DNA of 40,149 nucleotides from Verrucomicrobiota bacterium (GTDB lineage: Bacteria; Chlamydiota; Chlamydiia; Chlamydiales; JAEYWL01), in the NCBI GenBank assembly GCA_023428915.1, contig JAEYWL010000130.1, positions 1 through 40,149 of the forward strand, in the 5' to 3' direction. The notes under the pieces were generated by a model. The model did no database searches, was not told where the DNA came from, and saw nothing but the letters and a program-made list of their open reading frames with translations. This document shows, piece by piece, positions 32,801 through 40,149 of the stretch (positions are counted from its first letter, which is position 1; each line of letters opens with the position of its first letter). The position numbers were made by a program, and so were the translations under genes.

Positions 32801-35489
32801 GCAAGACGTACTGATAAGTAAAAACTCTTTCAGCATTCAAAAGGAGGGGGTTGCTTACCCGCTGCCTGTTTCGGCATATGGAAGCTATGTACTGGCGATT
32901 ACAGATGCCAATGGCCGCCAATTAAGTAAATACCCGTTTTCAGTAGCGGATGAAAATGGGCCATTAACAGATAGTGAACTTGGCTTGAAATTGGATAAAA
33001 AAGAATATCGTCCCGGAGACACTATTGAAATCAAGCTGACGGCGCCTTTTAAAGGAAGCGGTTTAATCACGATTGAACGGGATAAGGTCTACGCCTATAA
33101 ATGGTTTAGCGGGGATTCCAGCACTGCGCAAACAATTGCCATTCCGGCAGAATTTCAAGGAAGCGGATATGTGAATGTAGCTTTCATACGAGCCTGGGAT
33201 GCGGATGAAATTTACCTTAACCCTTTAAGCTATGCCATTGCCCATTTTAATGTCAGATGCGAAGGGCAGGCTTTGCAAGTGGATGTTAAAGCCCCGGACT
33301 TTGTGCGTCCTGGAGAAGAGCTGCCCATTCAATTTAGTGCAAGCAAACCGGCTAAAATCATTCTCTTTGCTGTTGATGAAGGCATATTGCAAATTTCCGA
33401 TTTCGTTTCCCCTGACCCGCTGGCCTATTTTTTTCGTAAACAAGCCTTGGATGTCAAGACGTCGCAAATGGCAGACTTAATCCTGCCAAAATATAAAGGG
33501 GAGGAGTACTCTTCCGCAATTGGAGGAGACCGGCGTCAAGCCCGCCTCATGCTGCAGCAAAATCCTTTTAAGCGCAAAGCAGAAGCTCCTGTTATTTTTT
33601 GGTCAGGAGTTATAGATGCCGGTGAAGAAACAAAGACCATCACTTACCGGCTTCCGGATTACTTTAACGGCAAATTGCGCCTAATGGCTGTTGCTGCAAC
33701 AGCAGATGCTTTGGGAAGCGCTAGCTGTGCAACTCAAGTCCAGGCCAGCTTTGCCATCATGCCGCATGCCCCTGCCTTTATGGCTCCAGGCGATAGCAGT
33801 GTCGTGGCAGTTGCTATTACAAATTGTTTGAAAGAATTGGATAATGGCACCCCTGCAGTTGTGCGCATAGAAGTTTCCCCAGCTCTTGAAATGAAAGGGT
33901 TTGCCCAGGATGAGATGATTTTATCTTCAGCTGCCGAGCGCAGGATAATTATTCCTGCCGGGGAAAAAAGCACTATTGGCTTTGAGATTAAAGCTAAAGA
34001 GAGGCTGGGCGAGGCCCAAATAAAAATTGCGGTCGCACAGGGCGACAACACCAGCGAAAGAAGTGCAGCAATAAGTATACGTCCGCCTGCGGCCTATAGG
34101 ACCCGGTTAATCAATGGCTATAGCGAAGAACTAAAAAAAACGATTTCCCTTGAGCGCCAACTATATCCTGACTATCGGATTGTACGGGCTAATGCTTCAG
34201 CAAATCCTTTAATTTTAATCGAGGGGATCCATTCTTACTTGGCCGCATGCCCTTCAATTAGCACGCAAACGCTCATAGCTAAAGCCTATGCCCGGCTTGC
34301 AAAAAACAGGCAGTCAAATTGCGAATGCAAGGAGTTTGAAAAAACCTTACAAGTACTGCGTGAGAGGCAAACGGGCAGCGGCGGTTTTTCCAGATTTCCC
34401 GGGTCCGCCGAGAATGATGAGGATTCGCTCTTTGCAATTGAATATATGATAGAAGCAAAGGACGAAAGCTGTCCGCTGCCTTCCGATCTGTTAGCAAATG
34501 GCTGCCGCTACTTGGAAAACTATGTGCAGCAAAATGCTTATAGCCTTTCAGATGCTTCTAAACAAGCCCATGCCATTTATCTGCTAACAAGAACGGGCCG
34601 CGTTACGACTAACTATGTTGCAAACCTGCTATGCTACCTTACTGAGAATCATGGCGATGCATGGAAGGGCCATTTAATCAGTTCTTATCTGGCGTCGACA
34701 TTTCAGCTCATGCAAAGCCAAAAAGAAGCGGAGAGGTTAATTGCACTCTATCGCATGCATGAACCCGTTGCGGCAGATGATGCGCTTTACCTTGCATTGC
34801 TTGCCCGCCATTTTCCCGGCCATCTGGGGATAATGAACAGGAAAAACCTTGCAGCACTAGTGCAAGGAGTAAATGGAGAACGGCTGAATATTTCTTCCGC
34901 AGCCGGCACCGTAATAGCATTGTTTGCCTGCTCTAAAGTCGTTCCCCCTTCAGACTCCACCAAGCTTGCTATTCAAGAATTATCGGATGATCATGATGCC
35001 GTAAAACAAATCAGTATTCATAACCCGCAAGCTGAAGGTTATTTTTACCAAGTTCAACAGTCGGGTTTTGACAGTTCTTCCCCGGAAAAACCCATCAAAA
35101 AGGGAATAGAAATCACTCGTGAATATCTTGATGGAAAGGGAAATAAAATAAATGCAATTAAAGTCGGTGAAAAAATTGACGTGCATGTCCGCGTCCGTTC
35201 TTTAAATAAGAGTGAGGAGAGCTCAGGCAGTTATCTAATTGCAGACTTGTTGCCTGGGGGTTTTGAAGTTGTCCCTCATAGCATAAATGCAGCTGCCTGC
35301 GAGCATGCTGACATCAGGGAAGACCGCATCCTATTTAATTGCTCTCTGGATGAAACAACATCCCACTTTAACTACACACTTAAGGCTGTAAATAAGGGCA
35401 TATATTGCGTACCGCCAATTTTTGCGCAGGATCTCAATGATGAAAGAATCCAGGCACAAGATATAATAGGGAAGATTGCAGTCGAGTAA
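29853..35489 (+). CDS. Bacterial alpha-2-macroglobulin family protein lacking the thioester motif
   Basis: 1878 residues, the size of the YfhM-type bacterial macroglobulins, periplasmic protease traps. A basic stretch and one hydrophobic segment at about 48-66 (FIFLNAILIGGIFVYW) anchor it in the inner membrane; no lipobox is seen, unlike many relatives. Macroglobulin domains follow (FTDRDIYRPDECVHCGVIVK near 690; KKEYRPGDTIEIKLTAPFKG near 1050). FWSGVIDAGEETKTITYRLP DYFNGKLRLM near 1250 is the A2M domain start. The toroid region begins near 1440. Where CxEQ is expected (near 1464) the sequence reads YLAACPSISTQTLIAKAY, so no thioester can form, and it probably inhibits proteases noncovalently. 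pbpC follows after 14 bases. Confidence 0.88.
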   Translation: MKVLSSIFAGMASSCISLLQLLFGTFSWSSPPWVKKAFNFFKTHPWKNFIFLNAILIGGIFVYWSQPLHQADRITAEIIPPGITYNAVKLVPDPLIINFGVQEHGWLSSRSVAPLSEVGKPVRSGIAMTPPIAGEWRWNSDSELQFTPKEDWPAGQLYTVFFNKKLFAESVKMKACQCQFSTHPFEIEIQELSFYQDPADPGLKRILAAVEGNFPIDPVSFERQCRLVFKEVRDGALAFTETPYPLKFSYDKHQRKAFIEAALSSLPAEPRFLDLIIEKGVQAISKTSATQKSLAKKMQLPDAGSFLQITAINAGIIYDKNRQPEQVLTLETTAGINIKDLLSHLNVYLLPRDYPETQFEGVRHDYHWKNPGEVSAEVLSQAMKVELQPLPEEYPNSAIQRFKILVPSSRHLYIQLKKGLPGFGGFHLKNDLAYVLKSPAFPKEIRFIPEGSLLALNGEQKIDIQVRGIPEVRFNICRIPENNVNHLITQTYGHLQNPQFMNHYFGVAEIGRIISEVRPFNAADEGILQYASLDLKEHFTDSERPLGLFILQAESWDSSNRRPTGVADSRLVLMTDMDSLVKNNADGSHDLFVHSITTGLPVPFAEIALIGRNGLPILQAQTDEGGHAVLPSVDDCKNERAPAAYLVRKGIDTSFIPYQRSDRQLNYSRFDVGGARFASKDSLNAFIFTDRDIYRPDECVHCGVIVKKRFAEDAEKGLPVEVVISDPRGLVVLNKKAALPIHGFFTLDYQLPASALTGTYDIKVYIVKDNGQGSLLGFHPIRVEDFLPDQMKMDLAFEPEASGWLAPENLRAKIKLMNLSGVPAANCKVQAKMTFSSRPFSVLQYKDYHFAAADAEAKDLEVSLAEIFTDAMGFAELVLPVDYMENPCHLQLLAEGFEGESGRGIIAAKAAFINSAGCLIGYKEDSHSGCLKKDEPATIHYIAIDTQLHPIDIDHLSIELFERKKIPALVKKPNGSYGYQAQLQDVLISKNSFSIQKEGVAYPLPVSAYGSYVLAITDANGRQLSKYPFSVADENGPLTDSELGLKLDKKEYRPGDTIEIKLTAPFKGSGLITIERDKVYAYKWFSGDSSTAQTIAIPAEFQGSGYVNVAFIRAWDADEIYLNPLSYAIAHFNVRCEGQALQVDVKAPDFVRPGEELPIQFSASKPAKIILFAVDEGILQISDFVSPDPLAYFFRKQALDVKTSQMADLILPKYKGEEYSSAIGGDRRQARLMLQQNPFKRKAEAPVIFWSGVIDAGEETKTITYRLPDYFNGKLRLMAVAATADALGSASCATQVQASFAIMPHAPAFMAPGDSSVVAVAITNCLKELDNGTPAVVRIEVSPALEMKGFAQDEMILSSAAERRIIIPAGEKSTIGFEIKAKERLGEAQIKIAVAQGDNTSERSAAISIRPPAAYRTRLINGYSEELKKTISLERQLYPDYRIVRANASANPLILIEGIHSYLAACPSISTQTLIAKAYARLAKNRQSNCECKEFEKTLQVLRERQTGSGGFSRFPGSAENDEDSLFAIEYMIEAKDESCPLPSDLLANGCRYLENYVQQNAYSLSDASKQAHAIYLLTRTGRVTTNYVANLLCYLTENHGDAWKGHLISSYLASTFQLMQSQKEAERLIALYRMHEPVAADDALYLALLARHFPGHLGIMNRKNLAALVQGVNGERLNISSAAGTVIALFACSKVVPPSDSTKLAIQELSDDHDAVKQISIHNPQAEGYFYQVQQSGFDSSSPEKPIKKGIEITREYLDGKGNKINAIKVGEKIDVHVRVRSLNKSEESSGSYLIADLLPGGFEVVPHSINAAACEHADIREDRILFNCSLDETTSHFNYTLKAVNKGIYCVPPIFAQDLNDERIQAQDIIGKIAVE

Positions 35490-35503
35490 ACATAGGCAAG
35501 AAA

Positions 35504-37786
35504 GTGAGTCAAAGAAAACCCTTGCATTTATGCTTTTTTGCCTTGATGGCGGGAGCCGTCTTTATGCTTGCATACCAAGGGGTTAGATGGCTGGTTCCGC
35601 CTTCTCCTTTACTTGAAGGCTTTTCTTTTTCTCAAACAGTCTATGACGACCAAGGCCGTTTACTGCGCATAACGCTTTCCAGTGATGAAAAATACCGGAT
35701 ATTCACTCCCTTGGAAGAAATTTCTCCCTTGCTCATACAAGCCGCTCTGCTGCAAGAAGATCAATATTTCTTCATCCACCCCGGCGTCAACCCTGCCTCT
35801 TTAATAAAAGCAGCCTGGCAAACCTACATCATTCGCTCCCGGCCGATTGGAGCCTCGACTATCACCATGCAGCTGGCCCGCATAATCGATCGCATTCCGA
35901 CAAGAAAGGGCTCAGGCAAATTGCAGCAAATCTTGAAAGCCCTTGAACTTGAATTACGGTATTCCAAGCAGCAAATTCTTGAAGCTTACTTAAACCTCGT
36001 CTCGTATGGAGGCAATATTGAAGGCGTAGGCGCAGCTAGTGCGATCTATTTTAATAAGCTTCCTAAAGACATCAATCTTCCTGAAGCTCTTGAACTAAGC
36101 GTAATTCCCCAAAATCCGCTGCGGCGCAGCCATCAGGCTGCAAATATCGACCGTATATCTGCCGCTAAAAAAAAGTTATTCAAACGCTGGACAACTATCC
36201 ACCCCAAAGATCTTATATTATATAAAGATCTGCTGGATTTGCCCTTTCAATTAACCAAAAAAAATCTCCCTTTTCACGCTCCTCATTTTGTGAACGCCGT
36301 TTTACGCCAAACCGGGCAGCTCAAGGTATTGACAACTTTGAATCTTGAACTGCAAAAGACCGTAGAAAAAATCACACAGCAATATCTGCAAAAGCACTGC
36401 GAACAGGGCCTGTGCAATGCCGCCGTTATGCTGGTGGATGCCAGAAATTTGGAAATTAAAGCCCTTATGGGATCAGGGAATTATTTCAGCGACTCCATAC
36501 ATGGCCAGATCAATGGCACGCTAGCCAAACGTTCTCCGGGCTCGGCAATTAAACCCTTTATCTATGCCCTTGCCATGGACCAGGGCTTGATTCATCCTTG
36601 CACTGTTCTCTATGATATCCCCAGCAATTATGCAGGCTATGCCCCTGAAAATTTCGAGCATGATTTTTTAGGTCCCATTAAAGCTAAAGATGCCCTGGTT
36701 TTAAGCCGCAACATACCTGCTTTATCTTTAACACATCAGTTAAAAGCGCCTTCGCTTTACCAGTTTTTGCAGCAGGCATCAGTTTCCCGCTTGCGGCCGG
36801 AGGAATCTTATGGCTTGTCCATAGCTTTAGGGAGTGCAGAGCTGACTATGCACGAGTTGGCCGGCCTTTATGCAATGCTGCTGAATCGCGGCATTTGGCA
36901 TCCGCTTCGAGCCAAAATAGATGATGCACACTCTCAAGGAGTGAGTTTATTAAGCCAGGAGGCTAGCTTCCTCACTTTAGATATGCTGCGCAGCACGCCA
37001 TATCCTTATAAACCACAAGAGCAGGTGCCGGTTTATTGGAAAACCGGCACCTCTTCCGGGTATAGGGATGCCTGGTCGGTCGGCATTTTTGGCCCATATG
37101 TCCTGGCAGTCTGGCTTGGAGATTTTGATAATAAGGCGCATACCGCCTTTATAGGAGCCAAGAGCGCAGCTCCTTTATTTTTTTCCCTTATCGATGCTAT
37201 CAGCAAGGAAATAGGGTCTTTGCCGGATCTTGTTACGCCTGCTCCGGACATGAATTTAACTAAGGTCATGGTTTGCGAGGCCTCCGGTGCATTGCCTAAC
37301 CCGCATTGCCCAAATCTTGCAAGCACCTGGTTTATCCCCGGAAAGTCTCCCATCGCAAAAGATACTCTCCATAGGGAGGTTGCAGATAAAAATCTCCAAA
37401 CCTCTGTACAGGCATGCCGGCCGCCGGATATCTTGCAGATTTATTCCGAGACGGGGTTGCCGCATAGGATGCCATTGCAAGGTTCGTATGAAATTTCTTG
37501 TTTAGAATGTTATGAGGGGGAAGCGCCGCGGATTATTTCTCCAAAACAAGACGTAGTATATGCCTTGCGGCGCCCTAAAAAAGAGAACACGATTCTTTTC
37601 AGTGCAGCTGCCGGTGCCGATGTCAATACCCTTTATTGGTTTTTAAATGAAACCTTTATAGGAAAGACTTCACGCAGCCAGCCGCTTGCTTGGCAAGCAA
37701 GTTCAGGCAAGTTTTCAGTGCGGGTAATCGATGACCGCGGCCGCAGCACTTCGCAACAGTTGGTTGTAGAAGCTGTCGCGCCTTAA
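35504..37786 (+). CDS. pbpC: Penicillin-binding protein 1C, bifunctional transglycosylase/transpeptidase
   Basis: 760 residues; GTG start at 35504, 14 bases after the macroglobulin stop, with AGGCAAG upstream. A membrane anchor (residues 8-28) precedes the GT51 domain (LLQEDQYFFIHPGVNPASLI with the catalytic Glu, IGASTITMQLARI, YLNLVSYGGNIEGVGAAS). The transpeptidase has SPGSAIKPF (active-site S-x-x-K), LSRNIPA (S-x-N) and YWKTGTSSGYRDAW (KTG). The C-terminal BiPBP_C-like domain ends near 760. The macroglobulin-pbpC pairing is well known and is thought to link protease defence with wall repair. If the host is a chlamydia, a full class A enzyme would be notable, since the pathogenic Chlamydiaceae are known to lack class A PBPs. 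Confidence 0.94.
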   Translation: MSQRKPLHLCFFALMAGAVFMLAYQGVRWLVPPSPLLEGFSFSQTVYDDQGRLLRITLSSDEKYRIFTPLEEISPLLIQAALLQEDQYFFIHPGVNPASLIKAAWQTYIIRSRPIGASTITMQLARIIDRIPTRKGSGKLQQILKALELELRYSKQQILEAYLNLVSYGGNIEGVGAASAIYFNKLPKDINLPEALELSVIPQNPLRRSHQAANIDRISAAKKKLFKRWTTIHPKDLILYKDLLDLPFQLTKKNLPFHAPHFVNAVLRQTGQLKVLTTLNLELQKTVEKITQQYLQKHCEQGLCNAAVMLVDARNLEIKALMGSGNYFSDSIHGQINGTLAKRSPGSAIKPFIYALAMDQGLIHPCTVLYDIPSNYAGYAPENFEHDFLGPIKAKDALVLSRNIPALSLTHQLKAPSLYQFLQQASVSRLRPEESYGLSIALGSAELTMHELAGLYAMLLNRGIWHPLRAKIDDAHSQGVSLLSQEASFLTLDMLRSTPYPYKPQEQVPVYWKTGTSSGYRDAWSVGIFGPYVLAVWLGDFDNKAHTAFIGAKSAAPLFFSLIDAISKEIGSLPDLVTPAPDMNLTKVMVCEASGALPNPHCPNLASTWFIPGKSPIAKDTLHREVADKNLQTSVQACRPPDILQIYSETGLPHRMPLQGSYEISCLECYEGEAPRIISPKQDVVYALRRPKKENTILFSAAAGADVNTLYWFLNETFIGKTSRSQPLAWQASSGKFSVRVIDDRGRSTSQQLVVEAVAP

Positions 37787-37833
37787 ACCCATGATTGCGC
37801 CCTAATCTCGCTTTTAGGCCGCAATCATGGGTT
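37786..37833. terminator. Strong hairpin after pbpC
   Basis: AACCCATGATTGCG (37786-37799) and CGCAATCATGGGTT (37820-37833) form a perfect 14-base stem starting in the pbpC stop codon; CCTAA/TTAGG in the loop extends it. No long U-run follows on the plus strand. A second GC-rich stem (CCCCC / GGGGG near 37853-37872) follows and could serve the convergent small gene. Probably a bidirectional terminator region. Confidence 0.6.
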
Positions 37834-37885
37834 AAAGATTATCGATTTCTAACCCCCCTATGGTGCGGGGGCTTCAGAATCTGCG

Positions 37886-38173
37886 TTATCTGAAGAAAAT
37901 GATATACAGCAGGCCTATACCGATCCCTCCTGCCCATGCCCATATTTCCTGTTTGTAAAGATTGCGGGCGCGTTTGTATGAAATGCTAAAGCTTGCCGCC
38001 ATTCCTATAAGCTGTATGGCGGTTTGCACATCTTCGTCAGGCTGCTGATATGAGATCTCTTCGATCACATGCAGGTAGGCTTGATGCCTGTCGGGCAGCC
38101 CTAGAAAATGATTTTTTAGGTAATTATAAATTAAAAGGTTATAGAGGATAAAGATTCGGAATCGCAATGTCAA
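37886..38173 (-). CDS. Small membrane-anchored protein, unknown
   Basis: 95-residue frame with a C-terminal membrane helix (WAWAGGIGIGLLYIIFF, residues about 78-94) ending in Arg, and a soluble helical part (DRHQAYLHVIEEISYQQPDE, DVQTAIQLIGMAASFSISYK). The frame begins with TTG at 38173 without a convincing ribosome site, so the start is uncertain and could lie further in. I recognise no family. Codon use and helix content look like a real small tail-anchored protein. It is bracketed by hairpins on both sides. Confidence 0.5.
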   Translation of the reverse strand: MTLRFRIFILYNLLIYNYLKNHFLGLPDRHQAYLHVIEEISYQQPDEDVQTAIQLIGMAASFSISYKRARNLYKQEIWAWAGGIGIGLLYIIFFR

Positions 38174-38183
38174 GCATAGGCAG

Positions 38184-38210
38184 CCGCTGCAGTAATTACT
38201 GCTGCAGCGG
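38184..38210 (-). terminator. Hairpin between dioxygenase gene and small membrane gene
   Basis: CCGCTGCAG-9-CTGCAGCGG is a perfect 9-base stem; the centre contains an alternative nested palindrome CAGTAATTACTG. It lies 22 bases past the stop of the dioxygenase gene on the minus strand. GC-rich stem without a clear U-run. Confidence 0.5.
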
Positions 38211-38232
38211 AAATAGAATGATAGCTGCGCAT

Positions 38233-39513
38233 TTATTCAGCTTTATCCTGTTTCACTTTTCCTTTTGCCATGTAGTAGCCAATACTTTCAGTAGTTCTGT
38301 CCTGGCAGGAATAGCAGCCGGATTGGTCTTTGGTATATTTCATTTGAAGCGGGTTGGCGATCAGGGCTCTAATTGTCCTGGGGCCTTCTCCAGGCATACC
38401 TGTATGGACAACTTTGCGGTTATCCACCAAGAGGATATCCCCTTTTTGCCAAATGGTTGAGCAGTAGAAGTTCCGCATTAGGGTAGCTAAGTGATCAATG
38501 TCTGTTTCAGTAAAACAGGAGTTGACTTTTGGGAATTTTCCAGCGAGTTTTTTAAACGCAGCGTCAGTTTTCCATCTTGACTTGGTTATCTGCCATAGCT
38601 CTTTTGGAGAGTGAAACAATGCCAAAAGAAATACAGAAATATTTTCAATGGGCTTAAATAAAGCTGGGGGGAGTTTCCAGACAAACCTATGCCAAAACCA
38701 GGTGTCTCCCAGATAGTCTTTGAGAAAGCGTTGGCGCAAAGCAATGTCAAGGGTGGGTAGAGAGAAGAAATTGATTTGAAAAGCTTTTTTGCCTGTTACT
38801 GGATGTAAGAAAATACTCGGTTTATACAAGAGAATAAGTTTATCTTTTCCCTCTCCGGCAATAGGCAAATCAAATTGACGGCAAATTTCTTCGACCGCCT
38901 CCGGGGCAATCTTATACCTCTCAGCTACATCGCTTACGAGCCACTTTAAGACAAAGTAAGGACGGTCTTCCAATTTTTGCTTGAGTTCCTCGCTCATCTG
39001 TTCGTAGACCTTTTCCATATTGATAAGGCCAGTTTCACCGCCTAATGTTGAAGGCTTCAGGCAGCAGAAAGAGATGAACCCCGGAACATCGGCTGTGTAG
39101 TAATTTTCGCTATGGAATCCGCCGAGATATAGCGTTCCACCTGTTTTATAAATGGTATTCGTGTGCAAAACGTATTTTTGCCTGCCTACTTTTTCACGTC
39201 CATGTTCGGCCATAAAAGCTTCGCTCATGCCTTTTAAGCCTTCTATGCTGAGAATCGAATCTTCAAAATCTCCATCAGACTGGATATCAAAGCCTCGAAA
39301 AAGCAAAGCCCCATACTTGCCGGCATCTTCCATCAGCTTTTCTGAGTTTGCTTTGAGAAAATCTTGGATAAATTTCACATCCTTGCGCTCCTTGGCTTCG
39401 AACACAAGCGGCATTTCAGTTTCCGAAGAAGAGACAAGGCGCTCTTCTTTGCGTAAAAATCTGGTCGTCACTCCCTCATAGTTATTCAGCACTTTAGTCT
39501 CTTCTGTAAGCAT
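38233..39513 (-). CDS. TauD/TfdA-family Fe(II)/2-oxoglutarate-dependent dioxygenase
   Basis: 426 residues. The double-stranded beta-helix is marked by YGALLFRGFDIQS near 67, LGGFHSENYYTADVPGFISF near 130 (iron ligands H-x-E, where most TauD members have H-x-D), GGETGLINM near 160 and ILLVDNRKVVHTGMPGEGPR TIRALI near 375 (distal His and 2-oxoglutarate Arg). The protein is longer than TauD (about 280) because of an insert at about 190-340 rich in aromatic residues. The H-x-E facial triad and length resemble the SyrP/clavaminate-synthase-like branch, which hydroxylates amino acids or peptides. Substrate unknown. It is monocistronic and ends at a hairpin. The C-terminus carries SGCYSCQD, an odd Cys pair. 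Confidence 0.87.
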   Translation of the reverse strand: MLTEETKVLNNYEGVTTRFLRKEERLVSSSETEMPLVFEAKERKDVKFIQDFLKANSEKLMEDAGKYGALLFRGFDIQSDGDFEDSILSIEGLKGMSEAFMAEHGREKVGRQKYVLHTNTIYKTGGTLYLGGFHSENYYTADVPGFISFCCLKPSTLGGETGLINMEKVYEQMSEELKQKLEDRPYFVLKWLVSDVAERYKIAPEAVEEICRQFDLPIAGEGKDKLILLYKPSIFLHPVTGKKAFQINFFSLPTLDIALRQRFLKDYLGDTWFWHRFVWKLPPALFKPIENISVFLLALFHSPKELWQITKSRWKTDAAFKKLAGKFPKVNSCFTETDIDHLATLMRNFYCSTIWQKGDILLVDNRKVVHTGMPGEGPRTIRALIANPLQMKYTKDQSGCYSCQDRTTESIGYYMAKGKVKQDKAE

Positions 39514-39725
39514 CTTCGCTCCTACTTGGGAATAGTTTATAAAAGCTTCAATTCATTTAACTTTCATATAATTGTATTTCAGCGTGTTTGCAATAAAAAA
39601 TAAGTCTTTTTATTAACCTTTTAAAAAGTTCTTGCTATTTCATGTAGTTTCCATTAGCTTATCGCCCCTCTGATCAAATGCTAAAAAGTTTAAGTATGAG
39701 GGCGTAAATTTAAAAAGGAAGATAG
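39514..39725. promoter_or_regulatory. Divergent AT-rich intergenic region
   Basis: About 210 bases between the divergent dioxygenase gene and the Bro-N fragment. It must contain both promoters. AAAAAGGAAG before the plus-strand ATG is a usable ribosome site. No clear promoter pair, hairpin or RNA gene is seen. Confidence 0.3.
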
Positions 39726-40061
39726 ATGAGTAATGAGATTGAGCCACATTTTCGAATGGCTGTTTTCCAAGGAAAACGTATTCGCAAAATTATTTATCAT
39801 GATGAATGGTATTTTTCCATTATTGATATTATTGATGTGCTTACAGGCAGCACCAACCCAAGAAGATACTGGTCTGATCTAAAGCGAAAACTCACTGAAG
39901 ATGAAGGGTTTATTCAACTGTACGATAAAATCGTACAGTTGAGGTTAATTGCAAATGACGGAAAAATGAGAGAAACCGAGACAACTAATACAGAAACAAT
40001 TTTTCGCATTATCCAGTCAATTCCGCTCTCTAAAATGTATACAAATCTATACACGGCTTAG
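39726..40061 (+). pseudogene. Truncated Bro-N domain (phage antirepressor-like) gene
   Basis: 111-residue frame. Residues about 10-105 match the Bro-N DNA-binding domain of phage antirepressors and DinD-like proteins (GKRIRKIIYHDEWYFSIIDI, DVLTGSTNPRRYWSDLK, RETETTNTETIFRIIQSIPL). In relatives the last motif continues 'SIPS.KAEPFK.WLA' and a second domain follows. Here the sequence changes after SIPLSK to MYTNLYTA and stops, so the C-terminal part is lost. The tail overlaps the end of an ORF on the other strand, suggesting that a rearrangement cut the gene near 40030. It may be a decayed phage or mobile-element gene, or a functional short Bro-N. Confidence 0.72.
39915..39941. repeat. Perfect 12-3-12 inverted repeat inside the Bro-N gene
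   Basis: CAACTGTACGAT-AAA-ATCGTACAGTTG. It encodes QLYDKIVQL, a run of residues that is common in Bro-N proteins, so protein conservation may partly explain it, yet synonymous positions complete a perfect palindrome. Could form a strong mRNA hairpin or be a binding site. Confidence 0.6.
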
Positions 40062-40149
40062 TTCCTGCTTCATCCAAACTGGTTGCAGTCATGTTTTGCA
40101 TGGTTGCAGAGCCGCTTTGTCCACAGGCGTTAATTTCGGTAGAGCTTAC
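40030..40149 (-). CDS. C-terminal end of an unknown minus-strand ORF (partial at window end)
   Basis: An open frame of 39 codons runs from the window edge to a TAG at 40030-40032, ending GTKPCIDLYTF and containing TMQNMTATSLDEAG. Too short to assign. Its end overlaps the Bro-N fragment by 32 bases. It is the only sign of what follows; it may equally be a chance frame. Confidence 0.3.
   Translation of the reverse strand, partial: VSSTEINACGQSGSATMQNMTATSLDEAGTKPCIDLYTF

Noticed and set aside
1..40149. tRNA, rRNA or riboswitch genes
   Set aside because: I looked in the intergenic gaps for cloverleaf or T-loop patterns (GTTCRA) with CCA-type ends and known riboswitch cores and found none that hold up by eye.

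Overview
The window is a gene-dense, roughly 40-45% GC stretch of a Gram-negative bacterial chromosome. There is no rRNA, tRNA, CRISPR array or intact insertion sequence that I can see. Several features suggest an environmental member of the Chlamydiota living inside a host. These are a Sec-secreted Rhs protein followed by small exported GG-motif proteins of a kind I recall from Parachlamydia-like bacteria, a kinase-like protein with a eukaryotic N-myristoylation signal, and very compact gene packing. This assignment is an inference from protein style; no marker gene is present.

Layout. 1-2.8 kb: end of a trehalose-releasing glycosidase (treZ) and a GH133-type glycogen debranching enzyme. 2.8-8.5 kb (minus): a complete CzcCBA-type heavy-metal efflux operon. 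8.7-11.8 kb: an unknown protein with possible ADP-ribosyltransferase-like features, a quinone-oxidoreductase-like enzyme and a two-gene membrane-protein operon. 11.9-13.5 kb: a YheO/DauR-like regulator directly coupled to a PLP serine/threonine dehydratase. 13.6-15.2 kb: an imperfect tandem duplication. Its right copy carries an intact toxin-antitoxin pair (DUF4258-like toxin, HTH antitoxin); its left copy has lost most of both genes. 14.9-21.3 kb (minus): an operon of a 1777-residue secreted Rhs protein with a lipase-like tip, followed by two small exported proteins joined by 4-base overlaps. 21.5-28.2 kb: alcohol dehydrogenase, SDR, phosphoesterase, a Nudix-methyltransferase fusion, DUF2817 peptidase-like protein, alpha/beta hydrolase and an APH-type kinase. 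28.3-29.6 kb (minus): the kinase-like protein beginning MGCSIS. 29.9-37.8 kb: the alpha-2-macroglobulin/pbpC pair, a periplasmic defence and peptidoglycan module. 37.9-40.1 kb: a small membrane protein, a TauD-like dioxygenase, a truncated Bro-N gene and the tail of an unknown minus-strand ORF.

The most interesting parts are the predicted host-lipidated kinase effector, the Rhs operon with its putative lipase tip and candidate immunity proteins, and the adjacent toxin-antitoxin locus caught in the act of duplication and decay. Four of the convergent gene pairs overlap at their stop codons, so transcription from opposite strands must meet without an intervening terminator.
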